NCBI RefSeq assembly: GCF_041379045.1
Contig: NZ_CP166871.1
Coordinates: 558,001 to 622,000 of the forward strand
Origin: Thalassotalea ponticola
Lineage (GTDB): Bacteria; Pseudomonadota; Gammaproteobacteria; Enterobacterales; Alteromonadaceae
DNA length: 64,000 nucleotides
Direction: 5' to 3'
A model generated the notes under the pieces. That model ran no database searches. It was not told the origin of the DNA and worked only from the letters and a program-made list of their open reading frames with translations. The position numbers were made by a program, and so were the translations under genes. Below are positions 38,121-48,017 of this stretch, one piece after another. Numbering within the stretch: the first letter of the stretch is position 1; every line of letters begins with the position of its first letter.

Positions 38121-39152
38121 ATGCAAATATTTGCTAACTTTTACCAAGCTGGCAGTGATAGCTGCCAGTTGGTCACTTTGTACCTTCAACCTCAGGGTAT
38201 TGTCATTCATAGCCCTGCATTCGATGGAGCACGGTTATACACTTATGCTGAGTTCAATCTATCAGCAAAATTGGCTAACTTGCCTACTCAGATCGTCATT
38301 CCTGACCTCGGCACCATTGAATTTCGAAATGAAGCTGAATTTGAACAACGCCTTCGCTCCTATCACCATCCTAATAAGCCTTGGCTACATTGGTTTGAAC
38401 GCTCACCTAGTTTTTGGTTGGTCTGTGTGTTGATGGTGCCGTTATTATTTTACGCTTATGTAGAACACCTAGTACCAGCAGTGGCTAAATCACTAGTGTC
38501 GGTACTACCTTATTCCGTATCGCAACATGTGGAAGATCAGACCTTGCAAATCATGCAAGAACATTTTGTTACTGACTCCAATTTAACCACAGAGCAGAAA
38601 ACGCAATTGTTGCATCAGTTCGAGCAGTTACTTGCAAAGTTACAGCTGTCACACGACAAGTATCGTCTGTTATTTAACAAATCAGACTTATATGGTGCTA
38701 ACGCTTTCGCTTTACCAGGAGGTGCCGTAGTAATTACCGATGATCTTTATCAAATGTTTGTCGACAATCCTGAAGTAATAAATGCGATTTTTTTACATGA
38801 AATTGCTCATGTGGAATATCAACATGGCCTGCAAGGCATAGCCGAAACAATAACTACCAGCTTAATGCTTAATTATTTTTTGGGTGATTTACAGGGCATG
38901 GCAGAGCTTTTATCTGCAAGCTCGATAACCTTATTACAAAATAATTTTTCTCGAACGCTAGAAAGTGAAGCCGATGACTATGCGTTAGCTAAAATGGCGG
39001 AGTTAGGTTTATCGGTAGAAGACTTTATTGTGGTCATGACTGAACTCGAGCAAGCAGCAGGGGCAGAGCCTGACATGCTGAAATATTTTAGTACCCATCC
39101 GCATTTTAAAGAGCGGATTGAAAAAGCTAAAAAAGCGATTGATCGTCAATAA
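38121..39152 (+). CDS. Membrane-anchored M48-family zinc metalloprotease
   Basis: 343 residues. The N-terminal soluble domain (about 1-80) resembles a PH-like module often found with DUF898 partners. One or two membrane segments follow (about 93-112). The M48 peptidase domain has the zinc motif HEIAHVEYQHG (His226, Glu227, His230) and the third ligand region ESEADDYALAKM. It should cut misfolded or regulatory membrane proteins, with the active site probably periplasmic. It is co-transcribed with the DUF898 gene, spacing eight bases. Confidence 0.87.
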   Translation: MQIFANFYQAGSDSCQLVTLYLQPQGIVIHSPAFDGARLYTYAEFNLSAKLANLPTQIVIPDLGTIEFRNEAEFEQRLRSYHHPNKPWLHWFERSPSFWLVCVLMVPLLFYAYVEHLVPAVAKSLVSVLPYSVSQHVEDQTLQIMQEHFVTDSNLTTEQKTQLLHQFEQLLAKLQLSHDKYRLLFNKSDLYGANAFALPGGAVVITDDLYQMFVDNPEVINAIFLHEIAHVEYQHGLQGIAETITTSLMLNYFLGDLQGMAELLSASSITLLQNNFSRTLESEADDYALAKMAELGLSVEDFIVVMTELEQAAGAEPDMLKYFSTHPHFKERIEKAKKAIDRQ

Positions 39153-39221
39153 TAACAGCGCATGTTAACAAAGGGAGCTCTAGCTCGTAGTTTGTCGTCG
39201 TTCGAGTATACGACACGTCGA

Positions 39222-39268
39222 TTGAGTAGCACATCACTCCATAATAGGCTGAGTGATGTGCTACTCAA
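39222..39268. repeat. Perfect 18-base inverted repeat between convergent genes
   Basis: TTGAGTAGCACATCACTC (39222-39239) is exactly complementary to GAGTGATGTGCTACTCAA (39251-39268), with an 11-base loop. It lies between the M48 gene and the convergent beta-barrel gene. There is no clear T run, so it is perhaps a bidirectional transcription barrier. Confidence 0.85.
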
Positions 39269-39287
39269 CTGTATCGTTTAACAGGCA

Positions 39288-39833
39288 CTAAAACCTATAC
39301 CCAAAGCTAATCCCCACCACTGGCACGCCACCAATGTCATAGTTAAGTTGATTTTTATCGAGATCCGGAATGTGTTGATACCTTAACTCTGCTGATAGAT
39401 AAGCATTCGCACTAAAATCATAATCTAGGCCAACACGAGCAAACCCAATCGTTACATTTTGTTCAACCGTGTTTTCAGAATCAATAAAATATTCAGCTTG
39501 GCTATAACCCACTCCAAAACCCGCAAAGTATGTTAACTTACCATCACTTTTGAAATTATATCGATATCCCAATAGATACGTGATCAAATCAGCGTCAGCT
39601 TCAAACCCGTACTTTTGTGAGTCTAAGCCATTAACTTGAAGCTCAGCTTCTAACGAGTGGCGTTCTGACAAAGAATAGCCAAGCGTTAATCCCATTGTTT
39701 GCTCACCATCAAAGTCGCCTGGAGAAGAGAAATATAGTGCATCAAGTTCGGCATACACCTTACCAGTGTTCGACACTTCGGCCATGGCTTGTGAGGTAGA
39801 GAGAGTGAGAGCTAAAATTGCATATTTATACAT
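39288..39833 (-). CDS. Small outer-membrane beta-barrel protein (porin-family fold)
   Basis: 181 residues with a signal peptide ending near residue 18 (SQAMA). Eight or so amphipathic beta-strands follow, and the C-terminus is the aromatic GISFGYRF expected of an outer-membrane barrel. It resembles the OmpW/OmpA-like 'outer membrane beta-barrel domain' group without a periplasmic domain. The ligand is unknown. It is divergent from a LytTR-domain regulator, which may control it. Confidence 0.78.
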   Translation of the reverse strand: MYKYAILALTLSTSQAMAEVSNTGKVYAELDALYFSSPGDFDGEQTMGLTLGYSLSERHSLEAELQVNGLDSQKYGFEADADLITYLLGYRYNFKSDGKLTYFAGFGVGYSQAEYFIDSENTVEQNVTIGFARVGLDYDFSANAYLSAELRYQHIPDLDKNQLNYDIGGVPVVGISFGYRF

Positions 39834-39948
39834 AAGTTAAACCTTAATTTTATGGTTAGAGTAATAGATAAAGTAAACTTGCTTTATCGGTTTTAATAAG
39901 GTTTACGTTGTTACTGACTCGATTGATTGTTCAAAATTGGTTTAATGT

Positions 39949-40024
39949 ACCAGCGGGACTCGTATTGAACCAACGGGACAGGTCTTTAAATTAAAGGGCT
40001 ACAGATAAATGAATGAGCGGGACT
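39949..40024. promoter_or_regulatory. Spaced direct repeats upstream of the LytTR gene (putative operator)
   Basis: ACCAGCGGGACT (39949-39960) and ACCAACGGGACA (39969-39980) match at 10 of 12 bases and start exactly 20 bases apart, about two helical turns. A third partial copy, AGCGGGACT, ends at 40024 and covers the ribosome-binding area of the LytTR gene. LytTR proteins commonly bind paired direct repeats about 21 bases apart. Binding here is inference. Confidence 0.45.
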
Positions 40025-40030
40025 ATTTAA

Positions 40031-40879
40031 TTGAATTTTTCGTTTTCGTTAACTGATATTCGAACAAGAAACTACTTTCTTATAGCGTCTTCTTGCCTAG
40101 GATTTGTTATTGCTTGGCTGTTGAGAGACAACTATCAACAACCATTTTTGTTGACAGTTCTAATATGGCAATTGCAAACAGTCGGGGTGATATTTACCGT
40201 GCTTATCGTCCATGTTTTATTGCAAGCTCGTCTGTTAGACCAATTCAGAAATAGTTGGGTTAAGCTGCTTATATCTGCTTTAATTGGCAGTGCAGTCTAC
40301 TCTCCTGTGGGGCTAGCCATCGATATATACCTTGCGGGTGAAACCATACCTAAGGACGTTACCACTGAATTATTTGATGAATTCATGGGCTACGCACCGC
40401 CCACAGCTTTAATTTGGATGGCTTTGAATACACCGTGGTTATTAGGCTATAAACTTTACAAGTCAACTGACGCGGTTACTGATGTAGGCGAAAGTAGACG
40501 GGAAAAACAAAAACCAAGCATTGAGCCTGTTACTGTTCGTACCGAGCCTAAAGCAAACGCTCTTTTTGAACTTATGCCGGCCAGTATTGGCAACGACATT
40601 ATATATATTGAAGCAGAGCTCCATTATTTAAAAGTCGTTACCGTACTCGGTGAGTGCATGGTGTTGTTTAGCCTACGAGAAGCAAGTACCTTGTTACCGA
40701 GTGATACAGGGTTCATGTGTCACCGTTCGTACTGGGTCAGTAAAGCCCACATCAGAAAATTTCGGCAAATGGGGCGATTAGGCAAAGTCACCATGTCAAA
40801 TGATACAGAAGTACCAGTAAGCAAAAGGAAGTTAAGTGACTTTAAGAGCTGGGCAAAAGGAGAATACTGGCTGTCTTAG
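40031..40879 (+). CDS. Membrane-bound LytTR-domain transcription regulator
   Basis: 282 residues from a TTG start at 40031, the only reasonable start because in-frame upstream ATGs meet a stop; GGGA lies nine bases before it. Four predicted membrane helices (about 15-32, 42-65, 77-97 and 125-140) are followed by a linker and a C-terminal LytTR DNA-binding domain (about 185-280: IIYIEAELHYLKVVT ... FMCHRSYWVSKAHI). There is no receiver domain. This type may sense a membrane-soluble or extracytoplasmic signal directly. It is divergent from the small beta-barrel gene. Confidence 0.85.
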   Translation: MNFSFSLTDIRTRNYFLIASSCLGFVIAWLLRDNYQQPFLLTVLIWQLQTVGVIFTVLIVHVLLQARLLDQFRNSWVKLLISALIGSAVYSPVGLAIDIYLAGETIPKDVTTELFDEFMGYAPPTALIWMALNTPWLLGYKLYKSTDAVTDVGESRREKQKPSIEPVTVRTEPKANALFELMPASIGNDIIYIEAELHYLKVVTVLGECMVLFSLREASTLLPSDTGFMCHRSYWVSKAHIRKFRQMGRLGKVTMSNDTEVPVSKRKLSDFKSWAKGEYWLS

Positions 40880-41050
40880 TTGTAAAACCAGGTCGCAACC
40901 GACGAATTGACGTCGACTTGAACAAGCGGATGCGCTTAAGAACAGCATGCTGGTTACCTTAATAAGTAACATTAGCGTAGAGCACTCCTAGAGCCAGTCA
41001 TCGACAACCACAACAAGCCTCAGTTGAAATCCAACCGGGGGCGTTATGCA

Positions 41051-41707
41051 CTATATAATGGTGATCACCGAATCTATGTCTAAACGCGATTTAGGAAGCG
41101 TGGCATTATAATCTTCGGTTGGGTGGTGATAACCGATTGCCAACGCCACGTTGCAAACATAACCGTCGAGTTCGTCAGCAAACACTTCACCAATTAACGC
41201 GCTGTCGATGCCTTCCATCGTCGTTGAATCAATCTTTAATCTAGCCAAGGTGTGTAAGCAATTCCCCAGTGCAATGTAGGTTTGTGCTTTGGTCCACTCA
41301 GAGTTAAAACCGTGGCTGTCGGTGTTTAGTTCTACAAATGCAAAGGCTGCAAATGCTGCGTCGCGGTCAGTTTTTGCGGTGCGACCATCAGCAATACCTT
41401 TGTCGATAACTTTGGCAAAGTCATCGCGACTGTATTTGGGATTGTGTGCAAATAAAATGATATGTGAGGCTGCCATGATATGAGGTTGGTTGAACTGAAA
41501 CATATTGGCAAACGTTGAGTCCATGCGTTGTTTCGCAGCATCACTTTCAATCACAATAAACTTCCAAGGCTGGGAGTTTATCGATGATGCGGATAAACGC
41601 AAGGCTTCGTATATGATGTCGAGTTTATCGTGACTTATGCGTTTACTGCTATCGTAACGCTTTGCTGTATAGCGCTGTTGAAGGTCGGTAATAATAGGGT
41701 GATTCAT
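41051..41707 (-). CDS. NfsB-like NAD(P)H nitroreductase
   Basis: A 218-residue FMN-dependent oxidoreductase of the NfsB/dihydropteridine-reductase type. Motifs: RYTAKRYDSSKRIS near the N-terminus, LRLSASSINSQPWKFIVI (FMN contact) and TTMEGIDSALI near the C-terminus. It reduces quinones or nitroaromatics with two electrons. Monocistronic. The gene is near the tryptophan cluster but separated from it by almost 300 bases, so a link is not shown. Confidence 0.88.
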   Translation of the reverse strand: MNHPIITDLQQRYTAKRYDSSKRISHDKLDIIYEALRLSASSINSQPWKFIVIESDAAKQRMDSTFANMFQFNQPHIMAASHIILFAHNPKYSRDDFAKVIDKGIADGRTAKTDRDAAFAAFAFVELNTDSHGFNSEWTKAQTYIALGNCLHTLARLKIDSTTMEGIDSALIGEVFADELDGYVCNVALAIGYHHPTEDYNATLPKSRLDIDSVITII

Positions 41708-41996
41708 ATGCCTTTAACCTCGAATAATAAGTCGTAACTCTCGGTTAACTATAGCCTCAGTTTGTCAAACAAGAAGGCTTTATCACAATGAATTAGCAAA
41801 AGGATAGCTTTAAATTGGGCTAAGAGTGCTTTGATACGCGCAAGATTATTACAGATTTATACCTTAGTAGGCAAAGCCGCGTGTGCATTGCGGACATGAG
41901 GTTTAATACTTGTTATTTAACAAACGCCGTGACATCGAATGGATTGGCTAATCGTCTTGCGCACGGCACCATCATACAAACAGTATCAATACAACG

Positions 41997-42848
41997 TTAT
42001 AGTCGTGTTCTTAATTCTAATAGCTCAGGAAAGAAACTGATATCGAGTGCTTTTTTCAAGAATCCGACACCTGAGGAACCACCGGTTCCTTGTTTATTGC
42101 CAATGATGCGTTGAACCGTATACATGTGTTTGAATCGCCAGTTTTGAAAGGCATCTTCAATATCCATTAGCTTTTCCGCCAGTTCGTATAGCTCAAAGTA
42201 TTCTTCACTGTGATGATAGACACCTAGCCACGCCTCCAACACGGATTCATTGGCTTTATAGGGTTGGTTAAAGTCGCGCTCTAAGCATTGTTGGTCAATA
42301 TTGAAACCCGCAGTAGCTAAAGCTTTAATGGCGTGGTCGTATAAACTTGGCTCTGCACATATCTGGCTGAGCTCTTGATAAGCTTGCTCGTTACTTTTAT
42401 GGACTTTAAGCATATCGATATTCTTATTGCCCAGTAAAAACTCAAGCTTGCGATAACCGTATGATTGGAACCCCGATGAGCGACCAAGCGCATCGCGAAA
42501 CTTTAAGTAATCGACCGGTGTTAGTGTGGATAGCACGCCCCATGATTGGGTTAACTGAACAAAGATTTGTTTTACCCGGGCGATTACTTTAAACGCTTGG
42601 CCAAAATCTCCATTATTCAAACTGTTTATCGCGCTTGATATTTCATAACCAGCGAGCTTTATCCATAATTCGCTGGCCTGATGAATGGTAATAAATAGCA
42701 TTTCATCATGTTCATTGGTTAACGGCTTTTGCGCATTGAGAACCTGCTCTAAACACAAGTAGTCCGCATAAGACATATCAGTGCTAAAGTCGCTATGAAT
42801 ACCCTCTTCGAGATCGCGTTTATTGTTATTATGGTAAGGGCAAGGCAT
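41997..42848 (-). CDS. kynA: Tryptophan 2,3-dioxygenase
   Basis: A 283-residue heme enzyme that opens the indole ring of tryptophan to N-formylkynurenine. Motifs: MSYADYLCLEQVLNAQKPL, HDEMLFITIHQASELWIKL, FRDALGRSSGFQSYGYRKLE, and a C-terminal segment with the heme-ligand His in RFKHMYTVQRIIG followed by KQGTGGSSGVGFLKKAL. Its ATG overlaps the stop of the upstream monooxygenase gene by one base (TAATG), so it is the last gene of the operon. Confidence 0.96.
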   Translation of the reverse strand: MPCPYHNNNKRDLEEGIHSDFSTDMSYADYLCLEQVLNAQKPLTNEHDEMLFITIHQASELWIKLAGYEISSAINSLNNGDFGQAFKVIARVKQIFVQLTQSWGVLSTLTPVDYLKFRDALGRSSGFQSYGYRKLEFLLGNKNIDMLKVHKSNEQAYQELSQICAEPSLYDHAIKALATAGFNIDQQCLERDFNQPYKANESVLEAWLGVYHHSEEYFELYELAEKLMDIEDAFQNWRFKHMYTVQRIIGNKQGTGGSSGVGFLKKALDISFFPELLELRTRL

Positions 42849-44221
42849 TATTCTATCTCCAGTTTTGCCACTGCTAATTGATGTAGTTTTTCATAAACAT
42901 GAGGTTCTTGCCAGCATTGTTCGATATTCTCGATTTGCATGATCTGATCCATGATTTGCTGTTGTATGTCACCAACTCGCAAGGCCTCACTGTACGGTAT
43001 GTGTGGCGAGAAGGTGACCATAGAGTACAAGGGGGTCCAAAGTTCAGGATGGCGTTGGTTAAAGGCCGCTTCAATTTTTTTACGCAGTAAAAATGTGGCA
43101 TCAGCTGATAACTCACTCATTTCGTAAAAATTTCTTTTGGCAAGCTCAATGATGGCATCACCATTGGCTTTACGGGCGTGTTGGTAAGCGGGCAAAATTT
43201 GTTGCCAATCTCCGTTGTATTGATGTTCTAACTGATTGAGTATGCGACAATCTTCGAATCCGCAGTTCATGCCTTGTCCATAAAACGGAACCATGGCATG
43301 GGCGGCATCACCAATTAATGCCACGGTATTATTAAACACCCAAGGGAAAATGTGTACCAGACACAAACTAGACGGGCGTTTGGCTAAAAATTGCTGAACC
43401 GGATCTTCGAGTAAATCCATCGCATCGGCAAAGTTCTCGTTAAAAAATGCGCTGACTTTTTCTTCGTTATCGAGCGATTCAAAACTCAATTCACCTTGAT
43501 GGTCAAGGAACAACGTACAAGTAAAAGAACCATCTGGATTGGGTAGGGCGATCAGCATAAACTTGCCGCGAGGCCAGATGTGCAGGGCGTGTTTTTCCAT
43601 TCTATGACGCCCGTCTTCACTGGCGTTAATGGTAAACTCCATATAGCTGGTTGGCATATATTCGAGTGAATAGCTAATCCGTTTACCGGGTAACTCTTGC
43701 GCTAAACGACGAACTTTAGAAAATGCGCCGTCAGCACCAAACAGCAATTCACTTTGATAGTGTTTTGGCTGCTGTTGATGGCGATACGTACTGTGCATTG
43801 TATCAAAATCAACGTCGCTCAGGTGGTGTTCAAAGTGTATTGACACATTGTCTTGTTGCTCGGCAATATCGAGTAATTGTTGGTTGATACCGGCACGGGA
43901 GACAGACCAAATCGCTTGATTTTCTTTACCGTAAGGAAACTCGGTTAAGTTGCCCTGCTTGTCGTGCATAATGCGACAATACATGGCGATAGCTTGCTCG
44001 CGCACCTGTTCGTCTATACCTACCGATTGCAGCGCCAGCCAACCTCGATCGGACAAGGCTAGGTTAATCGACTTGCCTTGATAAATATTGGTTTGTCGCG
44101 AGTCGGGGCGTGACTCAAATAGATCAATTGGGTAACCTTTTCGCGCCAACATCACGGCTAATAAACTACCGACAGGGCCGGCGCCGGCTATCGCAATCCG
44201 AGGTTTATCCATTTTAGCCAT
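42848..44221 (-). CDS. kmo: Kynurenine 3-monooxygenase
   Basis: A 457-residue FAD monooxygenase that makes 3-hydroxykynurenine. It has the FAD dinucleotide motif [19 protein letters not shown] near the N-terminus and the second FAD motif [20 protein letters not shown] near residue 310. I use the ATG at 44221; it overlaps the end of the upstream fusion gene by eight bases. A longer in-frame extension into that gene is not supported. Confidence 0.95.
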   Translation of the reverse strand: MAKMDKPRIAIAGAGPVGSLLAVMLARKGYPIDLFESRPDSRQTNIYQGKSINLALSDRGWLALQSVGIDEQVREQAIAMYCRIMHDKQGNLTEFPYGKENQAIWSVSRAGINQQLLDIAEQQDNVSIHFEHHLSDVDFDTMHSTYRHQQQPKHYQSELLFGADGAFSKVRRLAQELPGKRISYSLEYMPTSYMEFTINASEDGRHRMEKHALHIWPRGKFMLIALPNPDGSFTCTLFLDHQGELSFESLDNEEKVSAFFNENFADAMDLLEDPVQQFLAKRPSSLCLVHIFPWVFNNTVALIGDAAHAMVPFYGQGMNCGFEDCRILNQLEHQYNGDWQQILPAYQHARKANGDAIIELAKRNFYEMSELSADATFLLRKKIEAAFNQRHPELWTPLYSMVTFSPHIPYSEALRVGDIQQQIMDQIMQIENIEQCWQEPHVYEKLHQLAVAKLEIE

Positions 44222-46283
44222 GATAGTTACCCTCGTTCTCTTGCCACGACAGTAAAAGCTCTTTAAGTACTTGACCAAATTGGTAAATATCAGAAAAGCT
44301 ATTGTAAAGTGGCGTTGGTGATAAACGAATCACATCGGGCTCGCGAAAATCACAAATAACGCCTTGGTTGGTTAACGCATCAAAAAAGGTCTTATCGGTC
44401 CCCACTAATTTTACCGACAGCTGACAACCTCGCTTATTAATATCCGTCGGTGTGATGATTTCAAGCGCCACAGTGTCAAATTGGCTAACGATATCGTTAA
44501 AAACAAATTCTAAGTAACTGGTGAGTTTTAAACTCTTATTGCGCAGCGCCGGCATACCGACTTGGTCAAACATATCTAAGGAAGCTTTTAGTATTGCCAT
44601 ACCCATAACTGGCGCGTTGCTCAATTGCCAGCCTTCGGCTCCTTGCATCGGTTGAAAGCTTGGCTCCATCAAAAAGCGTCGTTGTTTGTCGTGTCCCCAC
44701 CAACCGCCAAACCGATTTATCGAAGTGTTGTTGCCGTGTCTTTCATGCACAAACAACGCAGCGGTATTACCAGGGCTGGCATTTAAATATTTATAGGTGC
44801 ACCAGGCGGCGAAGTCGACTTGCCAGTCGTGTAAGTGCAACTCAATATTGCCAGCAGCGTGTGCTAAATCGAAACCGGCATAGGCTCCCACTTGATGTGC
44901 AGCATGAGTAATTTTCTGCATATCAAAGACTTGCCCAGTAAAGTAGTTCACCCCACCAAAAAAGACCAACGCGACTTCGTCACCGTGTTGTTTTATGGTG
45001 TCAATAATGTCTTGCTCTTCGATCAAATGCTTACCTTTGCGTGGCGCCACTTCAATGATGGCCGTATCGGGATCAAAGCCGTGATGGCGTACCTGTGTTT
45101 CTAATAGATACCGATCGGAGGGAAACATTTTCGCTTCAGCGATTATTTTAAAACGCTGTGCAGTCGGTTGATAGAACGACACAAAGAGCAGGTGGAGGTT
45201 ATTGGTTAACGAGCCCATGCATACAACTTCAGACTCGTTTGCGCCGACGATATGTGCCGATTGCGGTGTTAGTAGTTCATGGTAACTAACCCATGGATTT
45301 TTTGCGTGAAAGTGACCTTCAACACCCCATTTAGCCCATTGGTCAAGCTCTTCGTTGACATACTCTTTCGCCGCCTTTGGCGCTAGGCCGAGGGAGTTTC
45401 CGGTAAAATACAGAACCGGTTTGTCATTAATTTGAGGCTGGTGAAATTGATCCCGATAACTGGCTAAGGGGTCGTTAGCATCCATGTTTTGCGCGTATTG
45501 TGCGCTGTTTTCAAAGTTCATATCGAAACCGGTGTAAAAGCCACAGCTACCCAGCGTTTCAACCTCGACACTCACATGCGTCCCGGGTTGCAACGCCACC
45601 GCAGCCGTCGCTGCGCCGGCCAAAATAATTTGTCCAGGCTTTAGCTCTTCACCGAATTCGCCAATACAGCGAGCAGCTTCAATAAGAGAGTTTAACGGGT
45701 GATCTAAGATCGCGCGGCTGTCACCGCTTTCGCACACTTTGCCATCAATCAATAAATCCATTTGCAATTGACTTATGTCGGTCTTGGCATCGCGCCATTG
45801 GCCAATGATAAAACCACTACTTGAGCAATTGTCGGCAATGACATCCGCCAGCGAAAATTTAAAATTGCGATAGCGAGAATCAATAATTTCAATTGCTGGG
45901 GCGATAGCTTCAATTGCATCGAGGGCCTGTTGCTTGGTTACCACCCCTGATAATGGCGCCTTTAACTTGAATGCGATTTCGGGCTCTGCGCGAGGGTGAA
46001 CGTATTCGTTGAGAGTAATACACTGACCTTGCTCAACGATCATCGCATCAGTTAATCGGCCAAAAATCAGATCATCAACCCCCATTTGCTCCATTTTAGC
46101 GCGTGAGGTAAAACCCATTTTATACCCCACTAATTGCTCGCCTCGGGCAAGGCGTTGTTCAATACTCAACGCCTGTACGCGATAGGCATCGGTTAATGAC
46201 AGAGGAGTCTGAGCAGACAGTTGCTCAATGCTGTCGGCGTTGAGTGCCGCGTTATCTAATTTAATTGCTAATTCATGTAACAT
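44214..46283 (-). CDS. kynU: Fusion: 4-oxalocrotonate decarboxylase/2-oxopent-4-enoate hydratase-family domain + kynureninase
   Basis: 689 residues in one uninterrupted frame. Residues 1-254 are a complete MhpD/DmpH-family enzyme ([38 protein letters not shown] with metal-binding acids, [20 protein letters not shown]). It probably acts on oxalocrotonate or oxopentenoate late in the same pathway. Residues 255-689 are a full kynureninase (PLP enzyme) with FDLAHAAGN and the PLP Lys in [11 protein letters not shown] (Lys498). The junction falls at a Met (codon at 45521) that would start a free kynureninase, but no ribosome site precedes it, so translation as a fusion is likely. A sequencing indel at the junction cannot be excluded. 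Confidence 0.88.
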   Translation of the reverse strand: MLHELAIKLDNAALNADSIEQLSAQTPLSLTDAYRVQALSIEQRLARGEQLVGYKMGFTSRAKMEQMGVDDLIFGRLTDAMIVEQGQCITLNEYVHPRAEPEIAFKLKAPLSGVVTKQQALDAIEAIAPAIEIIDSRYRNFKFSLADVIADNCSSSGFIIGQWRDAKTDISQLQMDLLIDGKVCESGDSRAILDHPLNSLIEAARCIGEFGEELKPGQIILAGAATAAVALQPGTHVSVEVETLGSCGFYTGFDMNFENSAQYAQNMDANDPLASYRDQFHQPQINDKPVLYFTGNSLGLAPKAAKEYVNEELDQWAKWGVEGHFHAKNPWVSYHELLTPQSAHIVGANESEVVCMGSLTNNLHLLFVSFYQPTAQRFKIIAEAKMFPSDRYLLETQVRHHGFDPDTAIIEVAPRKGKHLIEEQDIIDTIKQHGDEVALVFFGGVNYFTGQVFDMQKITHAAHQVGAYAGFDLAHAAGNIELHLHDWQVDFAAWCTYKYLNASPGNTAALFVHERHGNNTSINRFGGWWGHDKQRRFLMEPSFQPMQGAEGWQLSNAPVMGMAILKASLDMFDQVGMPALRNKSLKLTSYLEFVFNDIVSQFDTVALEIITPTDINKRGCQLSVKLVGTDKTFFDALTNQGVICDFREPDVIRLSPTPLYNSFSDIYQFGQVLKELLLSWQENEGNYHG

Positions 46284-46429
46284 AATAAAATACTTATCGT
46301 TAGGGGCTGTAGAACTTTGCTATGTGTTTTTACAGCGATTTTGTGAGCTTTCGTGCAATCTATCACTTCGATTAAATCCCTGTTAACTAACCCAAAATCT
46401 GTACGACAAACCCCACTTAGGGTTGAAGG

Positions 46430-47419
46430 TTAAATTTGAAAGAACTGTTCAGCGTTGGTCGCCAAAATTTGTTGCTTTTGCTGTTCGTTTAGGTTGACGG
46501 CGGTTTTGACTAATTGGCCCATCCGTTGCTCGCCAAGCGGAAAGGGGTAATCGCTGCCAAACATCAATCGGTCGGTACCCATTTTTTTCACTAGTAGATC
46601 TAACGCGTCGTGATCAAATACCGCGCTGTCGAGGTAAAATCGGTCTAAGTAGGCACTCGGTGGTTTTTGTGCCTTGCCACGAGCAATATCTCGGTGATGC
46701 CATGCGTTATCAAGGCGACCTAATAAAAAGGCAAACGAGCCCCCGCCGTGAGCAAAACAAATTTTTAAGTCAGTCGACAAGCGATCAAAACCACCACCCA
46801 AAATCAACGACACTATCGACAATTGAGTTTCGGCGGGCATTCCGACCGTCCAGCCCATCATATAATCTTTGGTACGTTCACTGGCCATCATGTCCCAAGG
46901 ATGTACAAAGACACTAATGTTCTCATTGGCACAGTGCTGTAAGAAGGTAAGTACTCCTTCATCATCCATGTTTTTCAAACCAACGTGATTGCCAATTTGA
47001 ACACCAACATGACCAATACTTTTTGCCCGAGAGGCCTCTTTACATGCCAAATCAATATCTTGCAGGGGAACTTGCGATAGGGCGAATAACCGACTGGGGT
47101 TATGCGAGCATATTTCGATGGCCGCATCGTTAAACAACTGTGCACAATACAATGCTTGTTCAGCGGGTTTGTCGTAGGCGAATAAAATTGGCGTGGCTGA
47201 AATGATCTGTTTACTAACCCCATCTCGGTCCATTTCTTCAAGGCGCACTGCAGGGTCCCAACACGCTGAGTAAATCGGCCGAAATGCCAGTTGCCCCTTC
47301 ATTACCATAGCTTTACCGTGTTCTTGGTGTTTGAGCCATGGCCAATCACCGCCAAATTTTGCGTGTAAATCAGGCCAAGACTTAGGGAAAAAGTGCGAGT
47401 GAATATCAACGATAGCCAT
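46430..47419 (-). CDS. 2-Amino-3-carboxymuconate-6-semialdehyde decarboxylase
   Basis: A 329-residue amidohydrolase-superfamily zinc enzyme (ACMSD, NbaD type). It decarboxylates the ring-opened product of 3-hydroxyanthranilate, steering flux away from quinolinate. Metal motif VDIHSHFFP at the start, then RPIYSACWDPAVRLEEMDRDGV, SVFVHPWDMM, CFAHGGGSFAFLLGRL and MFGSDYPFPLGE. It begins three bases after the dioxygenase gene; a 146-base gap separates it from the kynureninase fusion. Confidence 0.94.
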   Translation of the reverse strand: MAIVDIHSHFFPKSWPDLHAKFGGDWPWLKHQEHGKAMVMKGQLAFRPIYSACWDPAVRLEEMDRDGVSKQIISATPILFAYDKPAEQALYCAQLFNDAAIEICSHNPSRLFALSQVPLQDIDLACKEASRAKSIGHVGVQIGNHVGLKNMDDEGVLTFLQHCANENISVFVHPWDMMASERTKDYMMGWTVGMPAETQLSIVSLILGGGFDRLSTDLKICFAHGGGSFAFLLGRLDNAWHHRDIARGKAQKPPSAYLDRFYLDSAVFDHDALDLLVKKMGTDRLMFGSDYPFPLGEQRMGQLVKTAVNLNEQQKQQILATNAEQFFQI

Positions 47420-47422
47420 AGC

Positions 47423-48010
47423 TTAGCCCTTGCTCGAAGAGGTGTTTGAATTAACAGAGTCAGTATCCGGGATAGTGACCCAACCCGCGGGCGGTTGTTT
47501 GCCCGGATGCATCTCACCGCACTGAGGACAGGTTCGTGCGGTTTCGTCGTTGTAAAAGGCTTGATACACCTTTGGTAGGTCATCGACAATTGAAGTCAAG
47601 CTTACCTCGGTGCGGTGCACTAACGCGCTGCAACCAAAGCAGTACCATTCAAAACCGTCTTTCATGCCATCGGGGCGCTTGGGTTCAATGACGAGGCCGA
47701 TACTTCCCTCCTGTGGGCGCTGGGGGGAGTGACGCACGTGTTTTGGTAAAAAGAACACATCACCTTCGCGAATGACCACGTCTTTGATTTGCCCGTCTTC
47801 GATGACTTTTAACACCATGTCTCCTTTGAGCTGATAAAAAAACTCTTCAACAGGGTCATCGTGAAAATCTGTGCGTTGATTGGGACCTCCGACAACGGTT
47901 ACCATCATGTCGGTATTTGGCCAAACTTGCACGTTGCCAACCGGCGGCTTTAGCAGGTGTTTGTGCTCTTCAATCCACGCGTGAAAGTTAAATGCGGTTA
48001 ACGATGTCAT
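47423..48010 (-). CDS. nbaC: 3-Hydroxyanthranilate 3,4-dioxygenase
   Basis: A 195-residue cupin that cleaves the ring of 3-hydroxyanthranilate. Catalytic iron ligands lie in FHDDPVEEFFYQLKGDM and KHVRHSPQRP. The bacterial-type C-terminal rubredoxin-like site is visible as CFGC and CPQCGEMHPG. It is followed after three bases by the ACMSD gene and preceded by the RidA-type gene after seven. Confidence 0.95.
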   Translation of the reverse strand: MTSLTAFNFHAWIEEHKHLLKPPVGNVQVWPNTDMMVTVVGGPNQRTDFHDDPVEEFFYQLKGDMVLKVIEDGQIKDVVIREGDVFFLPKHVRHSPQRPQEGSIGLVIEPKRPDGMKDGFEWYCFGCSALVHRTEVSLTSIVDDLPKVYQAFYNDETARTCPQCGEMHPGKQPPAGWVTIPDTDSVNSNTSSSKG

Positions 48011-48017
48011 AAGTGCC

